64,000 bases of DNA from a virus: the IMG/VR virus record IMGVR_UViG_3300027847_002834, positions 124,001-188,000 of that record. The stretch is one strand, 5' to 3'. Below are positions 16,725-25,780 of this stretch, piece after piece. The number at the start of each line of letters is the position of its first letter. Within the stretch, counting starts at the first letter, position 1. Below the pieces are notes generated by a model, which was given only the letters and a program-made list of their open reading frames with translations, ran no database searches and had not been told where the DNA came from. The translations under genes were made by a program, and so were the position numbers.

Positions 16725-19700
16725 ATGTATAAAATTACCAGCAGTCATGCTGATTGTAACAATTGCGAATTACTAGATTGCGCGTCCGCCACATCTGATA
16801 CCAACTGCAAGGATAACTTAAAGTCAGTAAACGTATTTATTGTTTCAGAAAATCCAAGTAAGGAAGATACCATCGGGGGGACATGCCTAGGTATAACATA
16901 TCCACCCGGAACCCCATTGATAGGCAAAGGTGGAAAATTATTCAGGGAAGTATTTAATGATACAATTATCCCTTTAAATATTAATTATTTTATTACAAAC
17001 ATGGTGTTGTGTCATAGTACGAAACCAGATGAATCTCCACAATCAAAGATTGCACATACAGAACATTGCAAACCAAACATGTTAAAAATGTTAGAGGTAT
17101 GTGAACCTGATTTAATCATTTCATTAGGCGCAAATCCAATGAAAACATTTGGTATTCACGGAGGAGTAACCAGTAATAACGGAAGAATGTTTTCATACAC
17201 ACACGAAGGAAAACAATATCCAGTATTAGTTGCAACTTCCCCTAATTATATTGACAAGAAAGGTGGACTGAACTCTGAAGCTGGAGATGAATTCATATTG
17301 GCATTTAAAAATGCAGCAGCATTCTTAAATGGAGAGGAAATAGACGATGGGGCCGAAGAATCAGAAGGCCAGAAACATTTATTCAATATTGATCCTAAAT
17401 ATTACAGCGAAGATTACAGACTTGTAGATATTCAATATATCGCAAGACAACAAAAATTGATATTCATCTTTAGAGATAAAGATAATAATAAAATCTTCTA
17501 TGAACAAGATCAACAAGATAAAAACTACTACTGGTACACTAATAATTCAGAGGGAAAGTTAATTGAATCATTTGAAGATTTAACTCTTAGAGTTGGCAAT
17601 TATAAGCAACGTGGATTAACCAGTAACTGCTATGAATCAGATATTAGACTACCTGAAAAACATGCAATAGATTATTATATCCAATCAAAAGGAGAATGCA
17701 GTATTGAAAAACAAAATATTTTATTTTTTGATATTGAAGTCTATACTTATGACTATAAGGGTTTTCCTGGCGTACAAAAGGCCGAATGGCCAGTAAATGC
17801 TATTTCGTTTGCTTTAGATGATGACGATACAGAGATGTACCTTTACCATATTGAAGGGAGAATTGATTCACGGATAGAAGACGAAAAAGATAAATATCCA
17901 ACTTTAAAAATCTTCAAAAGTGAAAATCAAATGTTAGAAGCATTTATAAAACGTATTCATGAATTGGAACCAGATTATATTGTTGGATGGAATAGCATCC
18001 GTTTCGATATGAGTTATTTATATCAACGAATGATGAACATAAAAGTCAAGTTCAACAATATGTCCCCCTTCAAAAGTACATGGGTAGATGCAGAAAAGGG
18101 AAAATGTGATGTAACGGGTTATATATGTTATGACATGTTACAGTTATACAAAAACTTAACATATATAAATGAGCCTAGTTATAAATTAGATAGTATTGCA
18201 CAAAAGGTACTCAAGACTAATAAAATAGAATACACTGGCAGTTTAAATCATATTTATGAAAATGATATTGCGACATTCTTAAAATATTATGCGACTGACA
18301 CGGATCTTCTAAAAGGTCTTGATAAAGCATTAGGTCATGTTGCATTACAAGACGAGTTGAGACGAGCAGCAACAACAACTCACCATGGAGCAAATTCTAC
18401 GACTGGACTTGCAGATGGGTTATTCAATTATGCATTGAAGACTGATGGATATGTAATGAAGAATTCCAGTAAGGGTTATAAAGAATCTATTATAGGTGCA
18501 TATGTAAGAGATCCAATAGGTGGAGTATATGATTGGGTAATTGATTTTGATTATACTAGTTTGTATCCATCTATCATCTGTTCATTTAACATTGGACCGA
18601 ATACATGGTTGGCTAAAATCAATCCAACGTTGGCACACGATTACACCTATAAAACAGATGAAGTAACCGATAAGACGTTTGACATAACACTTGATCCCCT
18701 GTATAACCCCACAGTTGAACAATGGTCCTATGACACGTTTACAGCGTTTATAAAGGAACGTAATGCCATTATAACCCCATCGGGTTGCATATTTAAAAAT
18801 CACACAGAAGAGAAATCTATTTTCTATAAAATCATCAAAACCTTATTCCAAAAGAGAAAGGAATATAAAACCTTGATGTTTCAGTGTAAAGAATCTGGAG
18901 ATTCATCAAATCAACAGATCTTTGATAATAGACAAATGGCATACAAGATTTTATTGAATAGTTTATATGGCGTTTTGGCACAAGAATACTTTCGATTTTT
19001 TAATCTCGATTTAGCATCAACTGTTACATTATCAGGTAGAGAGTTAATTAGATTTGCTGGAGAACATGTAGATAATTGGATGATAGATGATACTAATACT
19101 GATATTAACTGTAACTTCAATGAAGATGTAGATAGTCAGAAGGAGTATTTCAAATATGCAGATACTGATTCAGTATTCTTGCACGTTCAGCCTTATTTAG
19201 AAAAAAAGGGGCTTCCTGTTGACAAGGAAACAATCGTAGATGAAGCATTAAAAATTCAAACGTATCTAAATATCGAATTACTTCCAAGATATGCAATAAT
19301 TCATAATATTGATCCTGTTGAAAGTATGTTTGAGTTAAAAAACGAATTGATATGTAGACGATATTACACGTTGAGCACTAAAAAGAAATATGCTTTACAT
19401 GTAGTTGTAAATGAAGGAGTAGATACAGATGAGGTTGATATTAAAGGTCTAGAAATAAAACGATCTGATTATTCAGTGTTAACAAAAACAATGTTAACTA
19501 AAATATTAGATATGATTATAAGACCTGAAGGTCAACCAGATATTGATAAAATATTAGATTACGTTAGTGAGACTAAAACGTATGCAACTCAGTTAGCTAT
19601 TGATGGCAATGCTGATTTATTCAAGAAAGTATCATTCAACAAACCATTAGAAGAATATAAAAATACTCCTCAACACATCAAAGGTATGTTAATATGGAAT

Positions 19701-19991
19701 GCTCTAGAATATGAGTATTTCCAATTAGGTAGCACAGGTATCTTATATCCTCTAAAATCATTTGAATTATTTAATGCACCAGATGAGATTCAAGATAACT
19801 TCCAGAATTTATTTCTAAAGAAGTTTGAGCAAAAGGATTTAGATGTTATTGTTCTCCCAGAGGACGTTGATTCATTACCTGATTACTACGGAGTAGATGT
19901 AAATAAAATTGTAGATTTTTCAGTTAATGATCGTGCTGATATATTATTGGAGCCACTAGTCAAAAAGACAGATGACTTATTATTATGGTAA
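16725..19991 (+). CDS. Family B DNA polymerase with N-terminal uracil-DNA-glycosylase-like domain
   Basis: A 1088-residue fusion. Residues about 1-210 resemble family 4/5 uracil-DNA glycosylases: paired cysteines CNNCELLDC for an Fe-S cluster, VSENPSKEDTIGG then PLIGKGGKLF, and TNMVLCHSTKPDE. The usual HP motif is SP here (ATSPNYI), so glycosylase activity is doubtful. The rest is a proofreading PolB: exonuclease motifs DIEVYTYD (about 335), IVGWNSIRFDMSYL and YYATDTDLL, then motif A DFDYTSLYPSI (about 605), motif B KILLNSLYGVL (about 742) and motif C YADTDS (about 811). No intein interrupts it. The domain pairing suggests the polymerase senses uracil in template DNA. Confidence 0.9.
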   Translation: MYKITSSHADCNNCELLDCASATSDTNCKDNLKSVNVFIVSENPSKEDTIGGTCLGITYPPGTPLIGKGGKLFREVFNDTIIPLNINYFITNMVLCHSTKPDESPQSKIAHTEHCKPNMLKMLEVCEPDLIISLGANPMKTFGIHGGVTSNNGRMFSYTHEGKQYPVLVATSPNYIDKKGGLNSEAGDEFILAFKNAAAFLNGEEIDDGAEESEGQKHLFNIDPKYYSEDYRLVDIQYIARQQKLIFIFRDKDNNKIFYEQDQQDKNYYWYTNNSEGKLIESFEDLTLRVGNYKQRGLTSNCYESDIRLPEKHAIDYYIQSKGECSIEKQNILFFDIEVYTYDYKGFPGVQKAEWPVNAISFALDDDDTEMYLYHIEGRIDSRIEDEKDKYPTLKIFKSENQMLEAFIKRIHELEPDYIVGWNSIRFDMSYLYQRMMNIKVKFNNMSPFKSTWVDAEKGKCDVTGYICYDMLQLYKNLTYINEPSYKLDSIAQKVLKTNKIEYTGSLNHIYENDIATFLKYYATDTDLLKGLDKALGHVALQDELRRAATTTHHGANSTTGLADGLFNYALKTDGYVMKNSSKGYKESIIGAYVRDPIGGVYDWVIDFDYTSLYPSIICSFNIGPNTWLAKINPTLAHDYTYKTDEVTDKTFDITLDPLYNPTVEQWSYDTFTAFIKERNAIITPSGCIFKNHTEEKSIFYKIIKTLFQKRKEYKTLMFQCKESGDSSNQQIFDNRQMAYKILLNSLYGVLAQEYFRFFNLDLASTVTLSGRELIRFAGEHVDNWMIDDTNTDINCNFNEDVDSQKEYFKYADTDSVFLHVQPYLEKKGLPVDKETIVDEALKIQTYLNIELLPRYAIIHNIDPVESMFELKNELICRRYYTLSTKKKYALHVVVNEGVDTDEVDIKGLEIKRSDYSVLTKTMLTKILDMIIRPEGQPDIDKILDYVSETKTYATQLAIDGNADLFKKVSFNKPLEEYKNTPQHIKGMLIWNALEYEYFQLGSTGILYPLKSFELFNAPDEIQDNFQNLFLKKFEQKDLDVIVLPEDVDSLPDYYGVDVNKIVDFSVNDRADILLEPLVKKTDDLLLW

Positions 19992-20053
19992 CACCTATGG
20001 AAGACCGAACAAGATTTAGAAAAATTAAAAAAGAGTTAGATATGAAACAATAG
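19985..20053 (+). CDS. Tiny peptide gene overlapping polymerase stop
   Basis: An ATG overlaps the polymerase stop codon (ATGGTAA) and opens a 22-codon frame, MVTPMEDRTRFRKIKKELDM plus KQ. It is charged and basic and would be translated by coupling. It could be real or chance; there is no separate ribosome-binding site. Confidence 0.3.
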   Translation: MVTPMEDRTRFRKIKKELDMKQ

Positions 20054-20103
20054 AATGAACGGATACACCCATAGGGAAGAGTATCTATACATAAAAGGTA
20101 ATT

Positions 20104-20502
20104 ATGGACATATTGAAAACATACAAGTTAAAAAAGGGGAAGTATAAAGATATACCCATTATAGAAGTACCGAGATGGTATCTAAAATGGGCATTAGAAA
20201 AGTGGGATGAATGTGAAGACACAACAATGTGTGCAACTGTATTATCTTTAGATAATAAACGAAACAAACCACTAAATAATATAACTGAAGAGTGTATGTG
20301 TACTATGAATGACATGGATGGAATTGTTTTATTTCATGGAAAAATATCAGAACTACAAACAGAAATCTTTGGTAATGATAAAAGTCTTAGAATGGAAAAG
20401 CCAGGATTGATAACTAAATGTGCATTTCCAGACAGAGACCCATATGGTACTAATGAAAAATATGCGACTTTAAGTATAACACCAATAATGACAAAAAAAT
20501 GA
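20104..20502 (+). CDS. Hypothetical protein with DUF3820-like start
   Basis: A 132-residue protein. The N-terminus KLKKGKYKDIPIIEVPRWYL (residues 9-28) followed by KWALEKW resembles the short 'GKYKG..i..vP.~YL.WL' motif of DUF3820 proteins, which are often fused to exonucleases and other nucleic-acid enzymes. The remainder is not recognised and has three Cys in its middle. An AAAGGTAA ribosome-binding site precedes the ATG. The end is ATGA-coupled to the next small gene. Confidence 0.55.
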   Translation: MDILKTYKLKKGKYKDIPIIEVPRWYLKWALEKWDECEDTTMCATVLSLDNKRNKPLNNITEECMCTMNDMDGIVLFHGKISELQTEIFGNDKSLRMEKPGLITKCAFPDRDPYGTNEKYATLSITPIMTKK

Positions 20503-20651
20503 CTAATAAGATAGTTAGATCTGTTTATAAATCGAAAGAACAAAAAAACGAGGATCGATTATTTGGAATTAGGATACTCTACCATAATACGATAGTATCA
20601 TTGGAGACTAATCCATTTCAAGTCTCATCCTTCCCTATAAGGGATGAGTAG
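20499..20651 (+). CDS. Small hypothetical protein (50 aa)
   Basis: The ATG overlaps the stop of the preceding gene in an ATGA arrangement and opens a 50-codon frame starting MTNKIVRSVYKSKEQKNEDR. It is basic at the start. The coding end lies inside the terminator hairpin region. Translational coupling supports it; function unknown. Confidence 0.5.
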   Translation: MTNKIVRSVYKSKEQKNEDRLFGIRILYHNTIVSLETNPFQVSSFPIRDE

Positions 20652-20690
20652 TGATCATATTAATAATACTAATATTGATCACTGCCTTTT
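20650..20690 (+). terminator. Rho-independent terminator
   Basis: A strong hairpin with AGTGATCA (20650-20657) pairing with TGATCACT (20676-20683) and an inner TATTA/TAATA extension, then GCCTTTTAA. A second overlapping hairpin (CTCATCC/GGATGAG) lies just upstream at about 20623-20648. Confidence 0.8.
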
Positions 20691-20769
20691 AACTCTCAAT
20701 AGTTTTTGGGGTTCTAACATAACATAACATAAGAATAATTAATTGAAGTTAAGGAGATTTTATAGTCCT

Positions 20770-21465
20770 ATGAGACTAATTGGGTATTCAAGTGGGGCAC
20801 TAGCTAAAGGGAAATTCAACGTTGCAATTGATATGTTAAATAAACATAAAAATGTTACAGCAATTGAATTATCCGCTCTATTATACTCTGAACTAAAAAC
20901 ATTAATAGATGCAATTCATACATTAAATTTATCAAAATATGAATACATATCCATACATGGTCCCAAATTTGAAAATGAAACAGAGGAAGAAATAACAGTA
21001 GAAACATTACTTCCTCTAATAGATTTAAATTGGAATATTATATTACATCCAGATGTGATATGTGATATTAATAAATGGAAAGTATTTGGGAAATTACTAT
21101 GTATTGAAAATATGGATAATAAAAAATCATTTGGCCAAACAGCAGAAGAATTACAAACCATATTTGAAGAGTTACCAGATGCGTCAATGTGTTTCGATAT
21201 AGGCCATGCCTTTCAAGTAGATCCTACAATGAAAGAAGCAAAGAAAATTCTATGGATGCACGGTCACAGATTACAAGAAATTCATATGAGTTATGTAAAA
21301 CCAGATGGTAGTCATAATCCTTTATCAGTTCAATGTTACAAGCAATACCAATTAGTAGCTAGATATATAACAGAAGATATACCAATAATATTAGAATCTG
21401 GAATAGAAGCTAATAAAATACAAGATGAACTTAAAACCGCTCATAAGTATTTAAAAATAAAATAA
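20770..21465 (+). CDS. Xylose-isomerase-like TIM-barrel protein
   Basis: The frame is open from a TTG at 20743, but the ATG at 20770 (MRLIGYSSGALAKGKFNVAI) is the more natural start and has an AAGGAG 13 bases upstream. The protein of about 231 residues has the repeating beta-strand/helix order of sugar-isomerase or AP-endonuclease-2-like barrels: YISIHGPKFE, NIILHPDVI, LLCIENMDNKKSF, MCFDIGHAFQVD, LQEIHMSY and IPIILESG. His, Glu and Asp at strand ends would form the usual metal site. Substrate unknown; endonuclease IV-type DNA repair and sugar isomerisation are both possible. Confidence 0.7.
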   Translation: MRLIGYSSGALAKGKFNVAIDMLNKHKNVTAIELSALLYSELKTLIDAIHTLNLSKYEYISIHGPKFENETEEEITVETLLPLIDLNWNIILHPDVICDINKWKVFGKLLCIENMDNKKSFGQTAEELQTIFEELPDASMCFDIGHAFQVDPTMKEAKKILWMHGHRLQEIHMSYVKPDGSHNPLSVQCYKQYQLVARYITEDIPIILESGIEANKIQDELKTAHKYLKIK

Positions 21466-21471
21466 ATCTAA

Positions 21472-21503
21472 TCTTTTAACTTTTAAAAGAATGTTTTTAT
21501 TTT
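21472..21503 (+). terminator. Probable rho-independent terminator
   Basis: TCTTTTAA (21472-21479) pairs with TTAAAAGA (21483-21490), followed by ATGTTTTTATTTT. It closes the TIM-barrel gene just before the structured non-coding region. The stem is all A-T except one pair, so efficiency is uncertain. Confidence 0.5.
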
Positions 21504-21504
21504 A

Positions 21505-22062
21505 AATAAGAACAACAAACAATTGCTACAATGGTATGTTGAATATTATTCTCAAGTCGTTAGACAATTCAACAGTAAATAGTCCTAAGCAATCAATGGA
21601 TGTCAGTTTTTTTAGTTCCGAAAGGAACTTAGGATGTTTCTGGCCTTGGAAATAATCACCCAAGTATTAAAACCAAAAAAATAACCTGAATAAATAGGCC
21701 AAAGTAATTTCTATCGGGTCAGAGAAAGATTCGATGCGTCAGCTTTAATTCCTGCACTGAAAATCAGATGGAAGGTCAAGTCATTTTAATCGGATGGTGG
21801 CGCGATCGGAGGGAGGGCGTAGCCCTCCGATTAGCCCAAGTTCAAATATCCTATTAACACCTGAAGATTAAATATTAATCAAATAATCAAGCAAAAACAG
21901 AAGAGCGCGGAACGCCAGTGGATGTGCCTCTACTGGAGCTAGAAGTTCAGAAAGAATCCAATTAAAGGGGAAAAAAAGGAAGTTAATTAAAGAGAAATTC
22001 GTCAAGATCCAAGTGCCCCAGGAAGGCAGTCCTGACGGACAGCTTCCCTCCTAGGTCTCAGA
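21505..22062 (+). ncRNA. Candidate large structured non-coding RNA (about 560 nt)
   Basis: This stretch has no convincing reading frame and is richer in G+C than its surroundings. On the plus strand many helices can be drawn: GTTGAAT 21538/ATTCAAC 21567; AGTTCC-GAAA-GGAACT 21614-21629 capped by a GNRA tetraloop and stacked on CCTAA 21584/TTAGG 21629; CTTGG 21645/CCAAG 21660; ATCGGAGGG 21805/CCCTCCGAT 21823; CCAGT 21916/ACTGG 21933; and GGAAG 22021/CTTCC 22043 around GTCC-TGAC-GGAC. Size and phage context resemble the ornate ROOL and GOLLD RNA classes, but I cannot confirm either. Exact ends and strand are inferred. Confidence 0.6.
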
Positions 22063-22066
22063 TAAA

Positions 22067-22405
22067 TCAATATTCTTTGATTTCTTCTTTCAATTGAATA
22101 TTATTAGATTGTGAGTTAATAACCTTTTGAACCCTTAAGATTACTAACTTCTGACAGATTACAAAGATGACAATTAATAATATTTCAAATGTAATCTTCT
22201 TCCATGTATAAATATCAAAGATACAAGTTAAGATAATCAATGAAAGGGATATAAGTGACAACCCCATTACATATTTAAATATTATCAATCCTATAAATTC
22301 TTTTTTAATTGTAAATGGTGAAGGGATAATATCCCATCCAACTGTAAAAGTTGATACTCCCATTAATATGCATCCTACTGCAAGAAAAAGAGTTAAAACA
22401 TCCAT
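22067..22405 (-). CDS. Small membrane protein (112 aa)
   Basis: A 112-residue protein with three to four hydrophobic helices: about residues 2-22 (DVLTLFLAVGCILMGVSTF), 37-60 (EFIGLIIFKYVMGLSLISLS running into LIILTCIF) and 72-90 (FEILLIVIFVICQKLVIL). The C-terminal tail is Gln/Glu/Lys-rich. It is on the minus strand beside another small membrane protein. Holin-like or superinfection-exclusion roles are possible for such proteins; nothing specific is visible. Confidence 0.65.
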   Translation of the reverse strand: MDVLTLFLAVGCILMGVSTFTVGWDIIPSPFTIKKEFIGLIIFKYVMGLSLISLSLIILTCIFDIYTWKKITFEILLIVIFVICQKLVILRVQKVINSQSNNIQLKEEIKEY

Positions 22406-22585
22406 TTTTTTTGATTCCGATTAGTGTTAGAAATGATTAGAACTATTTTAAAGTTCTAATTGTGAGATGAAGGAGATAATATTCAATAAACTTCCTTCGG
22501 TCGAATTACCCTCTTATTTTCCTACCCGGTGGGGAAACCCTTCGGGTTTATCCTGTCCTTCGGATAGATAAGTTTATCTTGATCT
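22406..22585. other. Intergenic region with UUCG-type hairpins
   Basis: The 180 bases between the two membrane-protein genes contain three CCTTCGG/CCTTCGGG/CCTTCGGA strings. Two form short hairpins: AAACCC 22535/GGGTTT 22544 and TGTCC 22554/GGATA 22562; the second needs a G-U pair that exists only on the plus strand. It may be a part or a relative of the upstream structured RNA, or leader structure of the minus-strand gene. A GGAG-like string sits at 22472. Confidence 0.35.
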
Positions 22586-22930
22586 TTAAGTTACGAGGTT
22601 AAATATTATTAATGATATAAATGATATAATTACATATCCAATAGAAGCCTGAAATGCAGGTTCGCTTTTTCTAATAGTTGAATCATGATATGTTGCACCA
22701 GCCAGAAATGCGAATCCAATAGATATGATATGAGACATAAAAATAATTACAAATGATACTATCTTTAAGGGATAAATTATCATTGCAAGTATGACGAGTA
22801 CCACACATGCTGTATTTGTCCCTTTTAATTTTTCAGTGTTTGATTGGTATAAATATCCAGCTGTTGCAGAACACCCAACTGATACTATTACTAATACCAT
22901 AGTGATAAGTAAAGATGATAAAATAATCAT
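22586..22930 (-). CDS. Small membrane protein (114 aa)
   Basis: A 114-residue protein starting MIILSSLLITMVLVIVSVGC, with hydrophobic segments at about residues 1-25, 42-68 (VVLVILAMIIYPLKIVSFVI then IFMSHIISIGF) and 92-112 (ASIGYVIISFISLIIFNLVT). The first segment ends in a Cys (SVGC) that could be a lipobox, though a transmembrane helix is likelier. Minus-strand neighbour of another small membrane protein; possible lysis or host-envelope role, not provable here. Confidence 0.65.
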   Translation of the reverse strand: MIILSSLLITMVLVIVSVGCSATAGYLYQSNTEKLKGTNTACVVLVILAMIIYPLKIVSFVIIFMSHIISIGFAFLAGATYHDSTIRKSEPAFQASIGYVIISFISLIIFNLVT

Positions 22931-23406
22931 TTGATTTCCAGATTGAGTGTTATAGATTCAGAAGAAGTGGAATCTAAAAATATATAGAAGTTCTGACAAT
23001 AGGCTAAGTAATATCAAAACTCTTACATTCTCTAATTTTATTAAAGACCACAAGTTAATCAATTCTTAGATTTTTATTTGGATCTTAAGTTTAGAAATTA
23101 TCTGATTTGTTATAGATATTTTTATTTAAATTAAGGCTTATTAATCTTCCTGTTTTAAAAGATAACATATCTTCTTTGGTAACTACTATCCAATTTAGTG
23201 TCTATCATATACTGATGTATGGGATGTCATCATTTGTGAGATTCATTAGTTGATACGCACCCTGATGTAATAACAAGTATGATTATTATGAATAGATGTC
23301 TCATGAATAAAGATTCATGTTGGGATAGATTGTTAATTCAAAAATTAATATATATAGATAAGAATTCATTTACTTATATGAGAATAAACAATAAAGGAAA
23401 TTATAT
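22931..23406. other. Intergenic region with promoter-like motifs
   Basis: A 476-base stretch. It holds AT motifs AAAAATATATAGAAG at 22976-22990 and ATTAATATATATAGATAAG at 23344-23362. The latter lies 45 bases before the clamp-loader start and matches the recurrent promoter-like motif. A 24-codon minus-strand frame at 23230-23304 encodes MRHLFIIIILVITSGCVSTN plus ESHK, which looks like a lipoprotein signal with a lipobox Cys but has no clear ribosome-binding site. I see nothing else that is coding. Confidence 0.4.
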
Positions 23407-24384
23407 ATGTCAATTGAATCTGATGCATTAGATTCGTTATGGGTCGAAAAACATCGTCCCAAGGAACTAGCTGAAGTAGTACTAGAAAAGGAACATCAAG
23501 ATAAAATAGAAGAATGGTTAAAGAAAGGGGCGATTCCTCATTTATTAATGGTAGGTCCAGCAGGATCAGGTAAGACCACCACCGCTAGAATTATATGCAA
23601 TTATATTATTAAGGATGATGCAGATATTTTAGAACTGAATGGTTCTGATCAAACTGGAGTAGATACTGTTAGAGATTCTATTAAAGGATTTTTAAAATCT
23701 CCCCCACATCTTAGTGCTCATAAAATAGTATTCATTGATGAGTTTGATTATATGTCCCAAAATGCACAAGGTGCACTTAGAAATATATTTGAGACATATG
23801 CAGGCACAGGCAGATTTGTATGTACGGGTAATTATAAATCAAAGATCATAGATGCATTACTATCAAGATTTCAAATTTTTGAGATGAAAACAGTATCTCA
23901 AGAGTTTGCGATTAAATATTGTCAAAGTATTTTAGATTTTGAAAAGATAGAATATGATATTGATACGGTATCGGTTATTGTTGAAAGTCTTATTCCTGAT
24001 GTTAGAAAGATTGTTGGTACATTACAACAAACCGTAATAGATGGAAAGCTACACAAGATTGATAAAAATTCTATAGCTACAGCCGAGAAAAAACTAGTAG
24101 GGTTAATCTGTATGATGTTAGACTCTATTGGAACTATTGGTTGTAAAGAAATAGTTAATTCTAGTATTGTAGAAGTACATGAATTATTAAATCAAGGAGA
24201 GGTAGATTATCTTTCTATTTATGATTTATTATTTCATAATAAGAAGATTCCAGTATGGGCGAAGATCGTTGTAAATAGATATAGTAATATGCATTATCAA
24301 TGTTTATTTCCGAACATGCATTTTGTTGCAATGGTTTATGAGTGTATACAGAATGGTAAGAAATATCACGAAACATTTGAATAA
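23407..24384 (+). CDS. Sliding-clamp loader subunit, gp44/RFC-like
   Basis: A 325-residue AAA+ ATPase starting LWVEKHRPKELAEVV within its first 30 residues, the canonical RFC/gp44 opening. Walker A GPAGSGKTTTAR is near residues 51-62, Walker B is FIDEFDYM near 115-122 and the SRF-type sensor/arginine-finger motif appears in DALLSRFQIFEM. It opens the sliding clamp and loads it at primer-template junctions. The start has an AAAGGAAA ribosome-binding site. The small subunit (gp62) is not recognised in the window. Confidence 0.92.
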   Translation: MSIESDALDSLWVEKHRPKELAEVVLEKEHQDKIEEWLKKGAIPHLLMVGPAGSGKTTTARIICNYIIKDDADILELNGSDQTGVDTVRDSIKGFLKSPPHLSAHKIVFIDEFDYMSQNAQGALRNIFETYAGTGRFVCTGNYKSKIIDALLSRFQIFEMKTVSQEFAIKYCQSILDFEKIEYDIDTVSVIVESLIPDVRKIVGTLQQTVIDGKLHKIDKNSIATAEKKLVGLICMMLDSIGTIGCKEIVNSSIVEVHELLNQGEVDYLSIYDLLFHNKKIPVWAKIVVNRYSNMHYQCLFPNMHFVAMVYECIQNGKKYHETFE

Positions 24385-24407
24385 ATAATATAGGGACCAA
24401 GGGGTAT

Positions 24408-24746
24408 ATGATTAAAACTATACAAGAACGATTAAAGAACATAGAAGAAATAAAAGATACAGTCTCAGAGTTTGTTGAGGACTTAAATACTGTGATGGGA
24501 GAACCAGTTTTTTCCCATGAATCAGATATTGTATATTATAAAATATCTAATATAAAAACTCCATTATTAGAAGTACATATTATGACAAGTAGGCTTGATG
24601 GTTTCCCTGTTAAACTTCATTGTGAAATAGATACAAGATTAGGATTCAGTGCTGAATCCGTTGAGGAATTGGAATCTAATTTATCTATGTTTTCAAATCA
24701 ATCGGTTATTACTGAATTGTTATCTAGAATTAAATCTAAACTATGA
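24408..24746 (+). CDS. Hypothetical protein between clamp loader and primase
   Basis: A 112-residue protein with a helical start (MIKTIQERLKNIEEIKDTVS) and a central beta-like part (LLEVHIMTSRLDGFPVKLHC). It has an AAGGGG ribosome-binding site and is ATGA-coupled to the primase gene. The replication context suggests an accessory function; no family is recognised. Confidence 0.65.
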   Translation: MIKTIQERLKNIEEIKDTVSEFVEDLNTVMGEPVFSHESDIVYYKISNIKTPLLEVHIMTSRLDGFPVKLHCEIDTRLGFSAESVEELESNLSMFSNQSVITELLSRIKSKL

Positions 24747-25780
24747 ATATAGACAATCTTAGAAAGCTAATAAAAGATAAAAAATTATGGGTAAAGGAAA
24801 CTACTAAAAATATAATATGCATATGCCCTTATTGTGGTGATCACAAAGATGATAGAAAAAAAGGACATTTGTATGTTAGTAAGAATCCTGAAATTCCAGT
24901 GGTTCATTGTTTTATTGGGGGATGTGCTAAAGGATTAGTACAATTTATTGAAGATATTTCAGGTTCAAGAGTTGCTGCTGATTTAATCATTTCTAAAGAA
25001 GAAGTGAATAAAGCAAAAAAGAAGTCTAAATCAGAAGGAGCAGTACAAAAAAATCAAGATGTATATGATATACCTAAACTCGACATTAAACCATTTCCAA
25101 TGAAGGTGTCACACATCAAAAAAAGAACTAATGGTAATTTGACACCTGAACAGGTACCAAATCTTATTTTTGATTTTCAAACATTCTTTAGTATGAATAA
25201 TCTTGGAAGTGTAGTTGAAAATGAAGTTGGGGAATTTTTAACTACCCTGCAACGTCAATATGTTGGATACTTAGTTGAAAATCAATCATATATAGTATGT
25301 AGAAATATTGATCCTAAATCTGAATTTAAACATAGAAAGATTATGATCAGAGAACGGAATTTTGGATTATTGGATTACTACAAAGTAGATGGGGGTAATC
25401 CTGATAGTGATAAAATTGTGTTAGCAGAAGGAGTTTATGATGTATTGGGTGAATATTCAGCCAACTCATTAAAGTACAAAGGCAATGTTAGATTATATGC
25501 ATCTGGACAATCGTATTCTTATGCATCATTACTTAAAGCTGTTTTATTTGACGAATGTTTATGTAAAGCAGATGTTGTTATTTTAAGTGATTCTAATATC
25601 AGCACCCCATTTTATAGAAAATTATTAACTAACTATAAGCACGTTATAAAGAATTTAAAAGTGTTTTATAATAAAAATAAAGGAGGAGATTTTGGAAGCT
25701 TCCCACTCGCACCTGTGGAACTCAGAGTACAACCATACAAAAAATGGAATGGCTCTACAAATAAACAATATCGCAGATAA
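24743..25780 (+). CDS. DNA primase, gp61/DnaG-like
   Basis: A 345-residue primase. The N-terminal zinc-binding domain has ICICPYCGDHKDD (Cys28/Cys31) and VVHCFIGGC (His-Cys...Cys near 53-60). The TOPRIM part shows KIVLAEGVYDVLGEY with the catalytic Glu, RLYASGQSYSYASLL and VVILSDSNI with the metal-binding Asp. It would lay down RNA primers on the lagging strand with the DnaB-like helicase encoded at 44131. The 3' end overlaps the RfaE2-like gene by about 90 bases if the TTG start of that gene is used. Confidence 0.85.
   Translation: MNIDNLRKLIKDKKLWVKETTKNIICICPYCGDHKDDRKKGHLYVSKNPEIPVVHCFIGGCAKGLVQFIEDISGSRVAADLIISKEEVNKAKKKSKSEGAVQKNQDVYDIPKLDIKPFPMKVSHIKKRTNGNLTPEQVPNLIFDFQTFFSMNNLGSVVENEVGEFLTTLQRQYVGYLVENQSYIVCRNIDPKSEFKHRKIMIRERNFGLLDYYKVDGGNPDSDKIVLAEGVYDVLGEYSANSLKYKGNVRLYASGQSYSYASLLKAVLFDECLCKADVVILSDSNISTPFYRKLLTNYKHVIKNLKVFYNKNKGGDFGSFPLAPVELRVQPYKKWNGSTNKQYRR

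Noticed and set aside
23230-23304. 24-codon minus-strand lipoprotein-like peptide as an o-spanin
   Set aside because: The lipobox is plausible, but the peptide is shorter than known o-spanins and has no ribosome-binding site, so it is only mentioned within the intergenic entry.
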